DNA from: Desmonostoc vinosum HA7617-LM4
GTDB taxonomy: Bacteria; Cyanobacteriota; Cyanobacteriia; Cyanobacteriales; Nostocaceae
DNA: 64,000 bases
Direction of reading: 5' to 3'
NCBI GenBank assembly: GCA_019359515.1
Contig: JAHHHC010000001.1
Coordinates: 248,001 to 312,000, forward strand
Made by a program: the position numbers and the translations under genes. Of the stretch, positions 56,235 to 64,000 are shown in pieces (positions within the stretch are counted from its first letter, which is position 1; each line of letters begins with the position of its first letter). The notes under the pieces were generated by a model. That model was not told the DNA's origin and did not search any database. It worked only from the letters and a program-made list of their open reading frames with translations.

Positions 56235-56636
56235 TTATGCAGGAATCAACACTGTGTCAATAACATGAATAACACCGTTATCAGTAGCAACATCTGGTGT
56301 GGTAACGGTAGCATCATTAATTTTTACACCATTAGATGCATCGATTTTTACGTCAGTGCCTTCAACAGTGGTAGCTGACTTTAGCTTCACCACATCTTTT
56401 GATAGTACTTTACCTGAAACAACATGATAGGTCAGGATTTTGGTGAGTTGTGGAATATCGTTAAGCAGTGCGTCTACTGTACCTTTTGGTAGCTTCGCAA
56501 ATGCTTCGTCAGTAGGTGCAAAAACTGTAAATGGGCCAGCACCCTTGAGTGTATCTACTAAATTAGCAGCTTTAACTGCTGCTACTAGAGTGTTAAATGA
56601 ACCAGCATTTACAGCGGTATCAACGATGTCAGCCAT
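56235..56636 (-). CDS. Fasciclin (FAS1) domain protein
   Basis: 133 residues, one FAS1 domain with both conserved boxes: [21 protein letters not shown] (H1, ~37-57) and [15 protein letters not shown] (H2, at the C-terminus), plus the central [15 protein letters not shown]1 domains mediate adhesion or carbohydrate interaction. No signal peptide is visible, so this one may be cytoplasmic or use another route, which is common for short cyanobacterial FAS1 proteins. It has its own terminator. Confidence 0.93.
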   Translation of the reverse strand: MADIVDTAVNAGSFNTLVAAVKAANLVDTLKGAGPFTVFAPTDEAFAKLPKGTVDALLNDIPQLTKILTYHVVSGKVLSKDVVKLKSATTVEGTDVKIDASNGVKINDATVTTPDVATDNGVIHVIDTVLIPA

Positions 56637-56869
56637 ATGTCTTGGAGGTTTTTGTATATTTCACTACAAAGTTAAACCTATTTCACATAAATAGTATCTA
56701 CCTTTAGACAGGTTAGATTGTTTTTATTGAATAGAAAATCTAATTAACAAATTTAACCTTACCTTATTTTTTTATTTACCAAACGATAAGTATTTATGTA
56801 TAATACTCAAAATAAATATAACTATTTAATTACATAAGCGTTACATATAGCATTTGTTTAAAACGATGA

Positions 56870-57415
56870 TTATAAATGATCCTCGTTTGCCTGTGGTGAA
56901 TAAATGCCATTGACGTTTAGTTTAATAAAGCTATCAAAGGCATACCATGCCAACACATACCAAGGAATAACCTCAAATTGCAAACCCCTAATTGCTAGTT
57001 GCCGAACAGCCAGGATACTTAATCCCATAGGAAAAAGAAAGCGCAAATCAACTACACTATTAGTGGCTTGTTTGACTTGTCTATTCAAATCAATAACTGC
57101 ATTCGATAAACTCGCAGCAGCTTCGGTATTACCCACAGTAATATCGGTAAAAATAATTCCTAAATCTTGTAGAGCGGTTAGTAAATTTTTTAAATTGCTG
57201 CTTTTACTATCATAATTAATCACAATACTACCATGGTCGATATTAGTACGTACCTGATTGATATGTGGTTGCGCTTCTAAAAGGTTAACAATGTGTTGTA
57301 TTTTTTTGCTTTGACGATCAGGTCGAGCAATTCTTAACCGTAGTCTACCTGGAGTGTCACTGACAATTTTTGTAGATATGGAATTGTCAAGTTTGCTGAA
57401 GTTTGTTTGCTTCAT
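56870..57415 (-). CDS. HMA-like (heavy-metal-associated) domain protein
   Basis: 181 residues from the ATG at 57415, which has TAGGAG upstream; a longer frame begins at 57478. The N-terminal half is an HMA_2-type ferredoxin-like fold: SDTPGRLRLRIARP, HINQVRTNIDHGSIVINYD, LLTALQDLGI. It lacks the CxxC metal motif. The C-terminal half has hydrophobic segments (FLFPMGLSILAVRQLAI, WYVLAWYAFDSF), so it is probably membrane-bound. The same HMA_2 pattern recurs in the P-type ATPase and the 366-residue protein nearby, suggesting a shared system. Confidence 0.78.
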   Translation of the reverse strand: MKQTNFSKLDNSISTKIVSDTPGRLRLRIARPDRQSKKIQHIVNLLEAQPHINQVRTNIDHGSIVINYDSKSSNLKNLLTALQDLGIIFTDITVGNTEAAASLSNAVIDLNRQVKQATNSVVDLRFLFPMGLSILAVRQLAIRGLQFEVIPWYVLAWYAFDSFIKLNVNGIYSPQANEDHL

Positions 57416-57536
57416 ATTTTTGACGCTCCTATTAAGACTACTATTATTATTTTTCAATATATCTATTCTCTCAATCATATTTTTTAAAGCTATTTATCAA
57501 CAAAATATAGGACTCATATTTGATTTGGTCTAGATT

Positions 57537-57569
57537 AGATACCCGACTTCGTCAAGAAGTCAGGTATCT
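57537..57569. repeat. Palindromic repeat between the HMA and DUF5132 genes
   Basis: AGATACCCGACTTC and GAAGTCAGGTATCT form a 14-bp stem with one mismatch and a 5-nt loop. It is the third copy of the palindrome also seen at 34336 and 41413. It lies between two minus-strand genes and might act as an attenuator or terminator for DUF5132. Confidence 0.65.
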
Positions 57570-57608
57570 AGTAACCTAGCAACTATGCAACTATCTAACT
57601 GCTTGTCT

Positions 57609-57914
57609 CTATGCACCGTTATCTGTTGAAGTATCAACAGGAGTGCTAGCAGCTTCAAATGCAGGGTGCTTATCTTCAGCTATTTCGGCTCTGGCTTCAG
57701 CTACCATATCTTCCCAGGTTTCGCCAAGTTCGGCAAAGGCTCCTTTGCTTTTTTCATAGGCGACAAGTCCACCTTTGATGATTGTCTTGGCGATGGGTTT
57801 ACCAATTCCAGCCACAATGGGAAGTACAATAGGAGCTAGCAGAACTGCTCCAATACCGGCTACAATTCCGACTGGGCCGGCATCTTCAACGAAATCGGTG
57901 ATTTTAGGTGCCAT
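57609..57914 (-). CDS. DUF5132 family protein
   Basis: 101 residues. A hydrophobic stretch GPVGIVAGIGAVLLAPIVLP (~13-32) precedes a helical, acidic C-terminus (LGETWEDMVAEARAEIA). DUF5132 proteins of unknown function are commonly found beside HMA-domain proteins and P-type ATPases, as here. GGAGG lies upstream of the ATG. Membrane association and a role in metal handling are inferred from context. Confidence 0.82.
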   Translation of the reverse strand: MAPKITDFVEDAGPVGIVAGIGAVLLAPIVLPIVAGIGKPIAKTIIKGGLVAYEKSKGAFAELGETWEDMVAEARAEIAEDKHPAFEAASTPVDTSTDNGA

Positions 57915-58080
57915 GAGTTAAATTACCTCCGTAAATTGGAACATGGGAAAGCTTTCAAAGGTACTCTACAAAAAATGACTAGCTCATCTTACTGATGGTA
58001 GAGTTTTAGAACAGGGAACAGGGAATAGGGTGAAATTCTTTTGTTATGTGACTTTGTTCTTCTAAAAATTTGTACTTTAT

Positions 58081-60348
58081 TTACCTGCGATTTGCTGTAT
58101 TTAGCGAAGGTTTCAGGATTGGACGCAACCCATTTACGCCTGCAACTACTGTTGAACCATTGTTGACTACTGTTGCTGCTAGGGGATTTAGACCAAACAA
58201 AACTGCGATCGCCATTGCTGCTAAATTAGGAATAGCAACAAGACCTGTGTTTTGATGAATCAATTGCTTGGCTTTGCGAGCAATCTCAATCGCCTCTAGT
58301 AAACCATACAAGTCATTCTGCATTAACACTACGTCTGCTGTTTCGCGGGCAATGTCGGAACCGTTGGCAAAGGACACGGAAACATCAGCGTATGCTAAAG
58401 CAGGCGAATCATTAATTCCATCGCCTACAAACGCAACTGTTTTACCTTGTTCGTGCAGTTCGCGAACAATCGCTGCTTTTTGTTCTGGAAAGGCTTCGGC
58501 GTGTGTGTGGGCTGGAGCAATACCTAGTTCAGCGGCAACAGTGTTGGCTGTTCGCTTGTTGTCTCCTGTGAGCATGTGGACTTCCACACCCTCAACCGCC
58601 AATAACTCGTTAATTACATGCCGACTTTCTGGACGAAGAATGTCTCTATATTTTATTTTACCTTGAAGTTGACCGTTGCTAGCTACATAAATCACTGAAG
58701 TTGCCCGTTGATGACGCCCGTTGAGTAGTTGCATATCAATGCCTTGCTGACGCAAAAAGCGATCGCTACCCACATATACAGTCTCACCATCAATTTCTGC
58801 TTGCACACCTAAACCCAGTTGATAGTTCCACTTACCACGAGTTGGAATAACTACTTGTTGTGCTTCGGCGTAACGAATTATTGCCTCAGCGACTGGGTGT
58901 GTTAAACGCTGTTCTGCAGCGGCTGCTAGTTCCAGTACTCGCAAGTCTGATGTTGCAGGATTGAGACTCTCGGCAGCAACAACTGTCACTTCTCCTTTAG
59001 TAAGTGTGCCTGTCTTATCAAACACAACTGTGTTAACTGCTGCTAGTTGTTCTAATGCCCGTCCACTACGGATGAGAATACCGTGTTTGGCTGCATAAGT
59101 AAGTGCCGCCAAAACTGTTGTCGGAATAGATACGCGAATACCTGTACATAAATCCAAGGTAAGGACACTAGCGGCTCGTGCTGGGTTGCGAGTTATGGCA
59201 AATACTGTACCTCCAAGTAGCAAAGTTGGTACTACAGCTGTTTCGGCAATTTTTGTGGCATAGTTCTCCATCCGGGTATCGTGGACAGGAGCTTCTTGCA
59301 TTAACCTAATACTTTGTCCAGCACGAGTATCATTACCGACTCGTTCCGCCAAAATATAAATTCGTCCCTCACGCACCAAAGTTGAGGCAAAAACAGCTTG
59401 TCCTTTGCTTTTCAGCACTGGCATAGCTTCGCCAGTTAGTTTCTGTTCATCCAGCAGCGCTTTCCCCCGCATGATATTGCCATCAACTGGAACCTGTTCG
59501 CCAGGATAAACAATAACTGTATCACCGCGCTGTACTTCTTGAATGGCAATTTGTTGTTTGATGCCATCACGCTCAACCCAAACAAATTGTCCCAAGGAAT
59601 TGAGTAAATCTAGAGTCTGCAATTTTGAAGAACGAGCGGTGCGATCGCGGATATTCTCGCCAATTTCAATTAAACTCAGCATCAGCGATGGCGTGAGAAA
59701 ATGACCCTGGGCGGTAGTAATTACGATCGCCATCAGATCCAAAAAATCAATATTTAGCTTGCGCTGCGTTGTGATTCCCTCTAGCGCTCTTTGGAAGACG
59801 GGTAATGTCGCCAAGGCAATAGTTCCCGCCACCATTACAGGCGGAACGGAAAACCCTAATGGCCCTCCCAAGACAGCTAAACCAGTAGCCACAGCGGCAA
59901 GTTGCATCCCCGGCCAAAATGTATCTGTGTCCGTTGTTGGTGGCGATACCGATGAATTTTGAGCAGGGATGAGAACGTTTGCTACCTCATGGGCTGCTAA
60001 AAGTAGACGGATTAAATGCGATCGCATCTGTGTATCTGCAATTGCACTAGAGTTATAGGTAACTACTAGCGATGCAGCTGCAGATTTGAGCCGAACACTC
60101 GTGACGATGGGATCAGATTGGAGTAATGCTTGCAATCGGTTTGCATAGTCGGGATCAGAGCGTAACCGAGGCACACGCAACCGCACTCTTCCTTGAATTG
60201 CATGGACAACTTTGTAAGTAACTTTGGCTGTTTGTTTACTTAAGTATCCGTTGCTATTAGCTAGAGTAACTATGCCGTTCTGTTTTTTTACAGAATCTTG
60301 AGCAGATGCAATTGGGGATGGTGCTATTTGAGTACTGACTTTTGCCAT
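58081..60348 (-). CDS. P1B-type heavy-metal ATPase with non-canonical metal-site motif
   Basis: 755 residues. The N-terminus holds an HMA_2-like domain without CxxC (GRVRLRVPRLRSDPDYANRL, ~52). Membrane helices follow, then the actuator GEAMPVL (~300), the phosphorylation motif DKTGTLTKGE (~442), HP in LTHPVAEA, MLTGDNKRTA (~600) and GDGINDSPAL (~650). TM6 reads L-C-T in LDLCTGIRVSIPTT, where copper/zinc pumps have CPC, so the transported ion cannot be assigned and may not be a soft metal of the usual set. It ends with the family signature NNGSTVVAGVNGLRP. It lies with DUF5132 and HMA_2 proteins on the minus strand. Confidence 0.92.
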   Translation of the reverse strand: MAKVSTQIAPSPIASAQDSVKKQNGIVTLANSNGYLSKQTAKVTYKVVHAIQGRVRLRVPRLRSDPDYANRLQALLQSDPIVTSVRLKSAAASLVVTYNSSAIADTQMRSHLIRLLLAAHEVANVLIPAQNSSVSPPTTDTDTFWPGMQLAAVATGLAVLGGPLGFSVPPVMVAGTIALATLPVFQRALEGITTQRKLNIDFLDLMAIVITTAQGHFLTPSLMLSLIEIGENIRDRTARSSKLQTLDLLNSLGQFVWVERDGIKQQIAIQEVQRGDTVIVYPGEQVPVDGNIMRGKALLDEQKLTGEAMPVLKSKGQAVFASTLVREGRIYILAERVGNDTRAGQSIRLMQEAPVHDTRMENYATKIAETAVVPTLLLGGTVFAITRNPARAASVLTLDLCTGIRVSIPTTVLAALTYAAKHGILIRSGRALEQLAAVNTVVFDKTGTLTKGEVTVVAAESLNPATSDLRVLELAAAAEQRLTHPVAEAIIRYAEAQQVVIPTRGKWNYQLGLGVQAEIDGETVYVGSDRFLRQQGIDMQLLNGRHQRATSVIYVASNGQLQGKIKYRDILRPESRHVINELLAVEGVEVHMLTGDNKRTANTVAAELGIAPAHTHAEAFPEQKAAIVRELHEQGKTVAFVGDGINDSPALAYADVSVSFANGSDIARETADVVLMQNDLYGLLEAIEIARKAKQLIHQNTGLVAIPNLAAMAIAVLFGLNPLAATVVNNGSTVVAGVNGLRPILKPSLNTANRR

Positions 60349-60510
60349 TCTTTCTCTCTACATAAAGGGTTGTTACATTTGGTTTTTATTAATGGTTGGG
60401 GGTGGGCTTTGACTCCCTTCGGCTACGCTCAGGGCAAGTCGCTCAGCCCACGGGAGACTTAGCTAATCGCAAAATTATTGGTGTTTGCTAGAACTGCGGT
60501 TACATCACTA

Positions 60511-60669
60511 CTAACAGATTGAATCAGAGACAAGTTGAGGCTCTGAGTTTGTATTTGGTTGTGGAATCGCCACTTCTGGGGTAACTCTATAGATTACCTT
60601 TGAAGGCTGCGTGCTGCGAGCGCTAGATTTATAAATTAGACACGATTCCTGCAAAATAGAACCTTCCAT
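60511..60669 (-). CDS. Short ORF (52 residues) between the HMA protein and the P-type ATPase
   Basis: It starts with ATG at 60669 after a strong GGAGGG box and ends with TAG at 60511-60513. The protein begins MEGSILQESCLIYKSSAR and has the segment KVIYRVTPEVAIPQP. No domain is recognised. Same strand and spacing as its neighbours suggest it is co-transcribed with the metal-transport genes. The rest of the gap (60349-60510) has a CTTCGGCTACGCTCAGGGC repeat. The coding status rests on the RBS and open frame only. Confidence 0.55.
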   Translation of the reverse strand: MEGSILQESCLIYKSSARSTQPSKVIYRVTPEVAIPQPNTNSEPQLVSDSIC

Positions 60670-60704
60670 ATATTTCCCTCCATGTTCTTCATTTTTGGAA
60701 CCGT

Positions 60705-61805
60705 CTATAGAGGAAAGTTCGCCATGTAGGCTAAGGAATAAGACAAGGCCGAAGGCTTCATCTCAGCCCAGACGTGGGATGACGAGGATGAGAGGAAGTA
60801 GTTAACTAACTCTTGTTGCTGTTTTTGCTCCTTTATCTCTTCTTGCTCCCTCATCTCCCTCATCTCCCTCATCTCCCCTTGCTCCTCGACAGCAGGATTG
60901 ATTTGCAACGCCAACTCCATAAGATTTACCCAATGGGAGATGCTCACCTCATGAGGATGATAGGCGATCGTGATCGATGCGGCATCATCATTCACACGTA
61001 CACTAGTAACCTGGGGATCGGCTTTAATTAATCTCTCTAATCTTCGTGCATAAGCACGGTGTTGAGCGATTTGAGGTACATGAAAGCGCACTCGTCCAGG
61101 GAGGGTGTGAACAATGCTGTAGGTAACAGAAGTGGGAAGATTTGGAGATTGTTGTGGTGTTATCGTCTGTTGCTTCTGGTTTTCTTTGTTTTCTGAGTCT
61201 TCAGATGTGAGGATTTGCGATCGCGCAAAATCAATTATCCGCCGAGTTGTACCAGAAGTAATCATATAAACTGGGATCGCTGCCAAACCATTGATTCCCA
61301 ATCCTCCTGTCACTGCTAATCCTGTCATCAAGGGGATAAAAGAAATAGACTGTTCTTTCCAAAAATCAAGGGATTTCCATGCAGCGAAAGGATCTGTTTT
61401 GCTGGTTGATTGCGCTGAAGTTTCCAGTGGGTGAATGCCCAATTGTTGCAGTAGTTCTATCACCTGCGGCAATGATACGCGATTTTCATCGAAGGTGACT
61501 ATTATACTACCAGTTTGCTGATTAGTAGAAACTTCTTTTATCCCATGTTGTTGCCTTAAATATTGGGATATACTTTCCAATCTAGAATTCAAAGCACCTT
61601 CGCTCACACGAACTCGCACACGCTTTCTGGTGGCGTGAACTATTTGTAATCCCTCTGAAGGTAGTTGCACTTGTAACTGTGCAACCGTTGTGCTTGCATT
61701 TTTATTCAGTTTTACTTCATCGCTTTGGCGCTGAGTAAGGGTTAAGTCAGGAGACATATTTAGCTGCGGACTTAACCCATTGCGACTGCTGGTAGTATTG
61801 GTCAT
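60705..61805 (-). CDS. Membrane protein with two HMA_2-like domains
   Basis: 366 residues. HMA_2-like units lie at ~50-125 (HATRKRVRVRVSEGAL, IKEVSTNQQTGSIIVTFD) and ~230-300 (VHTLPGRVRFHVPQIAQH, VTSVRVNDDAASITIAYH), separated by a hydrophobic stretch (FIPLMTGLAVTGGLGINGLAAIP split over ~155-180). Neither unit has CxxC. A Glu/Met/Arg repeat (EMREMREMRE, ~315) precedes the C-terminus. It resembles the N-terminal part of the neighbouring P-type ATPase and may be its regulatory partner or a decayed relative. The function is unknown. Confidence 0.75.
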   Translation of the reverse strand: MTNTTSSRNGLSPQLNMSPDLTLTQRQSDEVKLNKNASTTVAQLQVQLPSEGLQIVHATRKRVRVRVSEGALNSRLESISQYLRQQHGIKEVSTNQQTGSIIVTFDENRVSLPQVIELLQQLGIHPLETSAQSTSKTDPFAAWKSLDFWKEQSISFIPLMTGLAVTGGLGINGLAAIPVYMITSGTTRRIIDFARSQILTSEDSENKENQKQQTITPQQSPNLPTSVTYSIVHTLPGRVRFHVPQIAQHRAYARRLERLIKADPQVTSVRVNDDAASITIAYHPHEVSISHWVNLMELALQINPAVEEQGEMREMREMREQEEIKEQKQQQELVNYFLSSSSSHVWAEMKPSALSYSLAYMANFPL

Positions 61806-61898
61806 TTAACCGATCACTAAACCAAGGCAAAGGTTAACAATAGGTTAAATATAACTTAGGTATCAGTGTTGAATCTCATTCTTCGGAATTATTTTGGG

Positions 61899-62432
61899 TT
61901 AAGTGTTGTTAACTACTCGTTGTTGGTATTCCTGCTCGGTAATCATGTCGAGGTTGCTTTCTAGGCGGTCAACGAATACAATACCGTCGAGATGGTCGTA
62001 CTCGTGTTGAAATATACGAGCCACAAAATCCGTTAATTCTCGCTTTTGTAGCTGACCAAGATGATCAGTATATTCCACTTCAATTGCTTGGTGCCTGGGA
62101 ACTGACCCCCTAATTCCTGGAACACTCAAACAGCCTTCCCAGCCTTTCACAACCTCAGTTGAACGAGCAATGATTTTGGGATTGATCATGGCAGTAGGTT
62201 CCATTTCTGGTGCATTGGGATACCTGGGATTAGGACGGGAAGCCACTATAAATAAACGATAAGAAGCGGCTACTTGAGGTGCTGCAATGCCCACACCGTT
62301 AGCTGTACCAACAGTGGCAATTAAATCTACTATTAATTTTTGAATGCACACATCTTGAATATTGTCAACTAAAGCAGCTTTTTGGCGCAATATGGGATTG
62401 CCTAATTGAATGATTTGTGATGATTCATTCAT
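61899..62432 (-). CDS. def: Peptide deformylase
   Basis: 177 residues from the ATG at 62432. The longer frame (to 62492) adds 20 residues encoded by a GGGGAGTGGGGAGTGGGAAG repeat and is rejected. The three metal-site motifs are present: GVGIAAPQVA (~48), EGCLSVPG (~102, Cys ligand) and HEYDHLDGIVF (~145, two His ligands and catalytic Glu). It removes the formyl group from nascent proteins. It ends a minus-strand pair with the HtrA-like gene upstream. Confidence 0.95.
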   Translation of the reverse strand: MNESSQIIQLGNPILRQKAALVDNIQDVCIQKLIVDLIATVGTANGVGIAAPQVAASYRLFIVASRPNPRYPNAPEMEPTAMINPKIIARSTEVVKGWEGCLSVPGIRGSVPRHQAIEVEYTDHLGQLQKRELTDFVARIFQHEYDHLDGIVFVDRLESNLDMITEQEYQQRVVNNT

Positions 62433-62491
62433 ATTTTTGGGGAGTGGGGAGTGGGAAGTAGGGAATGGGGAATTGGGAATTGCAAATGACA

Positions 62492-63784
62492 TTAACCTTG
62501 ACGTTGCACTGGTAAGGCAGCGGGTTTTACTGCTACTTGTGCGGTTTGTCCATTGCGTTCTATTTGTATTTGTAGAGTGCTGCCGATTTTGCTATTTTCT
62601 ACTAGCCTTTGCACGTCTTCAATTTTAGTAACAGGCTGGTTATTAATTCTTGTAATGACATCGCCAGCTCTGAGTCCTCCGATAGATGCAGGCGATCGCG
62701 CTACAACATCAAATAGAAAAACGCCTTTATCTGATTGTATGTTTAAGCGATCGCCACTACTACTAATGATTTTTTCTTTCACTTCTGGTGTTAATGTCAC
62801 CATTTGAATACCTAAATAAGGATGATCAACTTTGCCTTTAGCAATTAATTCTTTGGAGATTCTTTGCACTGTGTTAATGGGGATCGCAAATCCCAAACCT
62901 TGAGCGCCTCGAATAATCGCTGTGTTCATCCCTATCACTTGACCACGCGCATTCAGTAGTGGCCCCCCAGAGTTACCAGGGTTAATTGCTGCATCTGTTT
63001 GAATATAGTCAACTCGTTTGTCAGTAGCACCAATATCGCTACTAGAGCGACCTGTAGCACTAATAATCCCAGAAGTGACGGTGTTATTCAACCCCAAAGG
63101 ATTACCGATGGCAATTACTGCTTCTCCTGGTTGCAAAGCATCAGAATTGCCTATAGGTAATATTTTCAGTTGATTTTGCTCCTTAAGCTTACTGGTATCA
63201 ATTTTAATTACAGCCACGTCAGTTACTGGGTCTTCACCCATGACTTTGCCGTCAACAGTTTCACCACCTTTAAGTGTGACTGTAACTTTATCCGCACCAT
63301 CTACTACGTGAGAATTGGTCAAAATTTCACCTGAAGCACTGATGATAAATCCAGAGCCGCTACCCCTTTCTACTCGTTGTCTTGGCTGTGATTGCAATCT
63401 ATCTCTAAAAAACGGTCGGAAGACTGGGCCGTCAAATTCATCTGGGACTTGAGAGGTTATGGTTCTAGAAGCATCAATGCGAACTACCGCTTCCCCCACA
63501 TTTTGTACAACCTTAACCACATAATTAGGATCTCCAGTGGTTGAAATAATTGCTGGGGGAGCAATTACCGGATTAGGAGTGCTGGTATTTTGCACTTGAG
63601 TTTGAGATTGATTATCACTTTGCCCATTCTCCGTTGTCCTAGCAGAAATCAGAGAACAACCTCCCAAGAATATCGCTGTTACTCCAGACATGAGCATCAA
63701 TAAAGTTTTGTTTTTTCTCCACCTCTGAGGTAAATCCCTATTATTTATACTTGTGGGTGCTAAATTATAGTCTTTTGTCTTCAT
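62492..63784 (-). CDS. HtrA/Deg-type serine protease with PDZ domain (HhoA/HhoB-like)
   Basis: 430 residues from the ATG at 63784; the upstream in-frame start at 63811 is less likely. A hydrophobic segment with a lipobox-like GGC (~28-46, MLMSGVTAIFLGGCSL) directs export, possibly as a lipoprotein. Protease domain: NSHVVDGADKVTV (His), VTDVAVIKID (Asp), NPGNSGGPLLNA (Ser). One C-terminal PDZ (GGLRAGDVITRINNQPV). Cyanobacterial Deg proteases degrade or chaperone damaged envelope proteins. It is divergent from dnaA. Confidence 0.95.
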   Translation of the reverse strand: MKTKDYNLAPTSINNRDLPQRWRKNKTLLMLMSGVTAIFLGGCSLISARTTENGQSDNQSQTQVQNTSTPNPVIAPPAIISTTGDPNYVVKVVQNVGEAVVRIDASRTITSQVPDEFDGPVFRPFFRDRLQSQPRQRVERGSGSGFIISASGEILTNSHVVDGADKVTVTLKGGETVDGKVMGEDPVTDVAVIKIDTSKLKEQNQLKILPIGNSDALQPGEAVIAIGNPLGLNNTVTSGIISATGRSSSDIGATDKRVDYIQTDAAINPGNSGGPLLNARGQVIGMNTAIIRGAQGLGFAIPINTVQRISKELIAKGKVDHPYLGIQMVTLTPEVKEKIISSSGDRLNIQSDKGVFLFDVVARSPASIGGLRAGDVITRINNQPVTKIEDVQRLVENSKIGSTLQIQIERNGQTAQVAVKPAALPVQRQG

Positions 63785-63948
63785 GTGTCTTTGTTTCTCC
63801 GTGCGAGTCATCGGTGATAGGATATTGCCTACTGGGTATTTCCCTGATTACAACTTAAAAGCTGGTTCCAGATCTAGCGCGTCTGAATGCTAGATTGGTG
63901 CTTGCTCATATCTTCTATTGTGACGATTAGCAGCAAAGGTGGTAAATT

Positions 63949-64000
63949 ATGGAAACTCCCATAGAAACTTTGTGGAGTCAAGTCCTAGAACGCTTACAAA
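63949..64000 (+). CDS. dnaA: Replication initiator DnaA, 3'-truncated by the window edge
   Basis: Only the first 17 codons are present: METPIETLWSQVLERLQ. This matches the conserved N-terminal domain I start of cyanobacterial DnaA. AAAGGTGG precedes the ATG at good spacing. The 164-bp gap to the divergent HtrA-like gene contains no convincing TTATCCACA-type DnaA box, so the origin is not visible here. Confidence 0.85.
   Translation, partial: METPIETLWSQVLERLQ

Noticed and set aside
63785-63948. Chromosomal origin upstream of dnaA
   Set aside because: I saw no convincing cluster of TTATCCACA-type DnaA boxes in this gap; the origin may lie beyond the window.

Overview
The window looks like chromosomal DNA of a filamentous, heterocyst-forming (Nostocales-type) cyanobacterium. 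Reasons: moderate-to-low GC, many GCGATCGC (HIP1) octamers, heptanucleotide CCCCACT-type tandem repeats, dispersed repeats built on GTAATTCGTAATGACGCTCG, and protein families typical of that group (phytochelatin-synthase-like protease, DUF5132, an Npun-type paralogue pair). The right edge enters the first codons of dnaA. No rRNA, tRNA, CRISPR array, transposase or integrase was recognised.

Bases 1-36.8 kb hold a hybrid NRPS/PKS gene cluster, all on the + strand and entering from the left edge. Order: [GT1 glycosyltransferase - condensation (C) - TauD hydroxylase] fusion; [interface-like C - A(Asp) - PCP - C - A(beta-Ala) - PCP]; PLP aspartate 1-decarboxylase (PanP-like); [C-A-PCP]; PKS [KS-AT-KR-ACP]; membrane-anchored JmjC/cupin oxygenase; stand-alone C; stand-alone TauD hydroxylase; [interface-like C - A(Asn/Asp-like) - PCP]; [C - A(Orn-like) - PCP - reductase]; class III aminotransferase; SAM methyltransferase; and, after a repeat-filled gap, a secreted penicillin-acylase-family hydrolase. 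The specificity letters were read by eye against the GrsA template. Two modules share the set 'C + TauD + interface domain + A(Asp/Asn)', the arrangement known from beta-hydroxyaspartate siderophore synthetases. The inferred product is a lipo- or glyco-peptide/polyketide with two beta-hydroxylated Asp/Asn residues, a beta-alanine made locally from Asp, one C2 ketide unit, and an Orn-like end released as aldehyde and probably transaminated to an amine. A metal-binding (siderophore-like) function is plausible but unproven.

36.8-38.8 kb is a small cassette-like accessory segment: two attC-like imperfect palindromes in the same orientation bracket a short membrane ORF plus a DUF433/DUF5615 toxin-antitoxin-type pair, next to a small conserved ORF and a PIN-toxin remnant. 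38.8-44.0 kb holds glycosyltransferases, including two paralogous Npun_R2821/R2822-like proteins. 44-56 kb mixes housekeeping and accessory genes: a PAS/Crp-type regulator, a ferritin-like diiron protein, an undecaprenyl diphosphate synthase-type gene, a 653-bp tandem duplication of Uma2 nuclease genes (two full copies plus a stub), a lone osmoprotectant-type binding lipoprotein, a phytochelatin-synthase-like protein, an aspartic protease, a class D beta-lactamase, and dihydroxyacetone kinase genes dhaK and dhaL. 56.2-61.8 kb is a heavy-metal-associated (HMA) island on the minus strand: fasciclin protein, HMA-like proteins, DUF5132, and a P1B-type ATPase lacking the usual CPC motif. 61.9-64 kb carries peptide deformylase, an HtrA/Deg-type protease and the start of dnaA.

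A recurring theme is repeat invasion. The same short dispersed repeats that fill intergenic gaps also sit in frame inside variable loops and linkers of the megasynthases and at the 3' ends of other genes.
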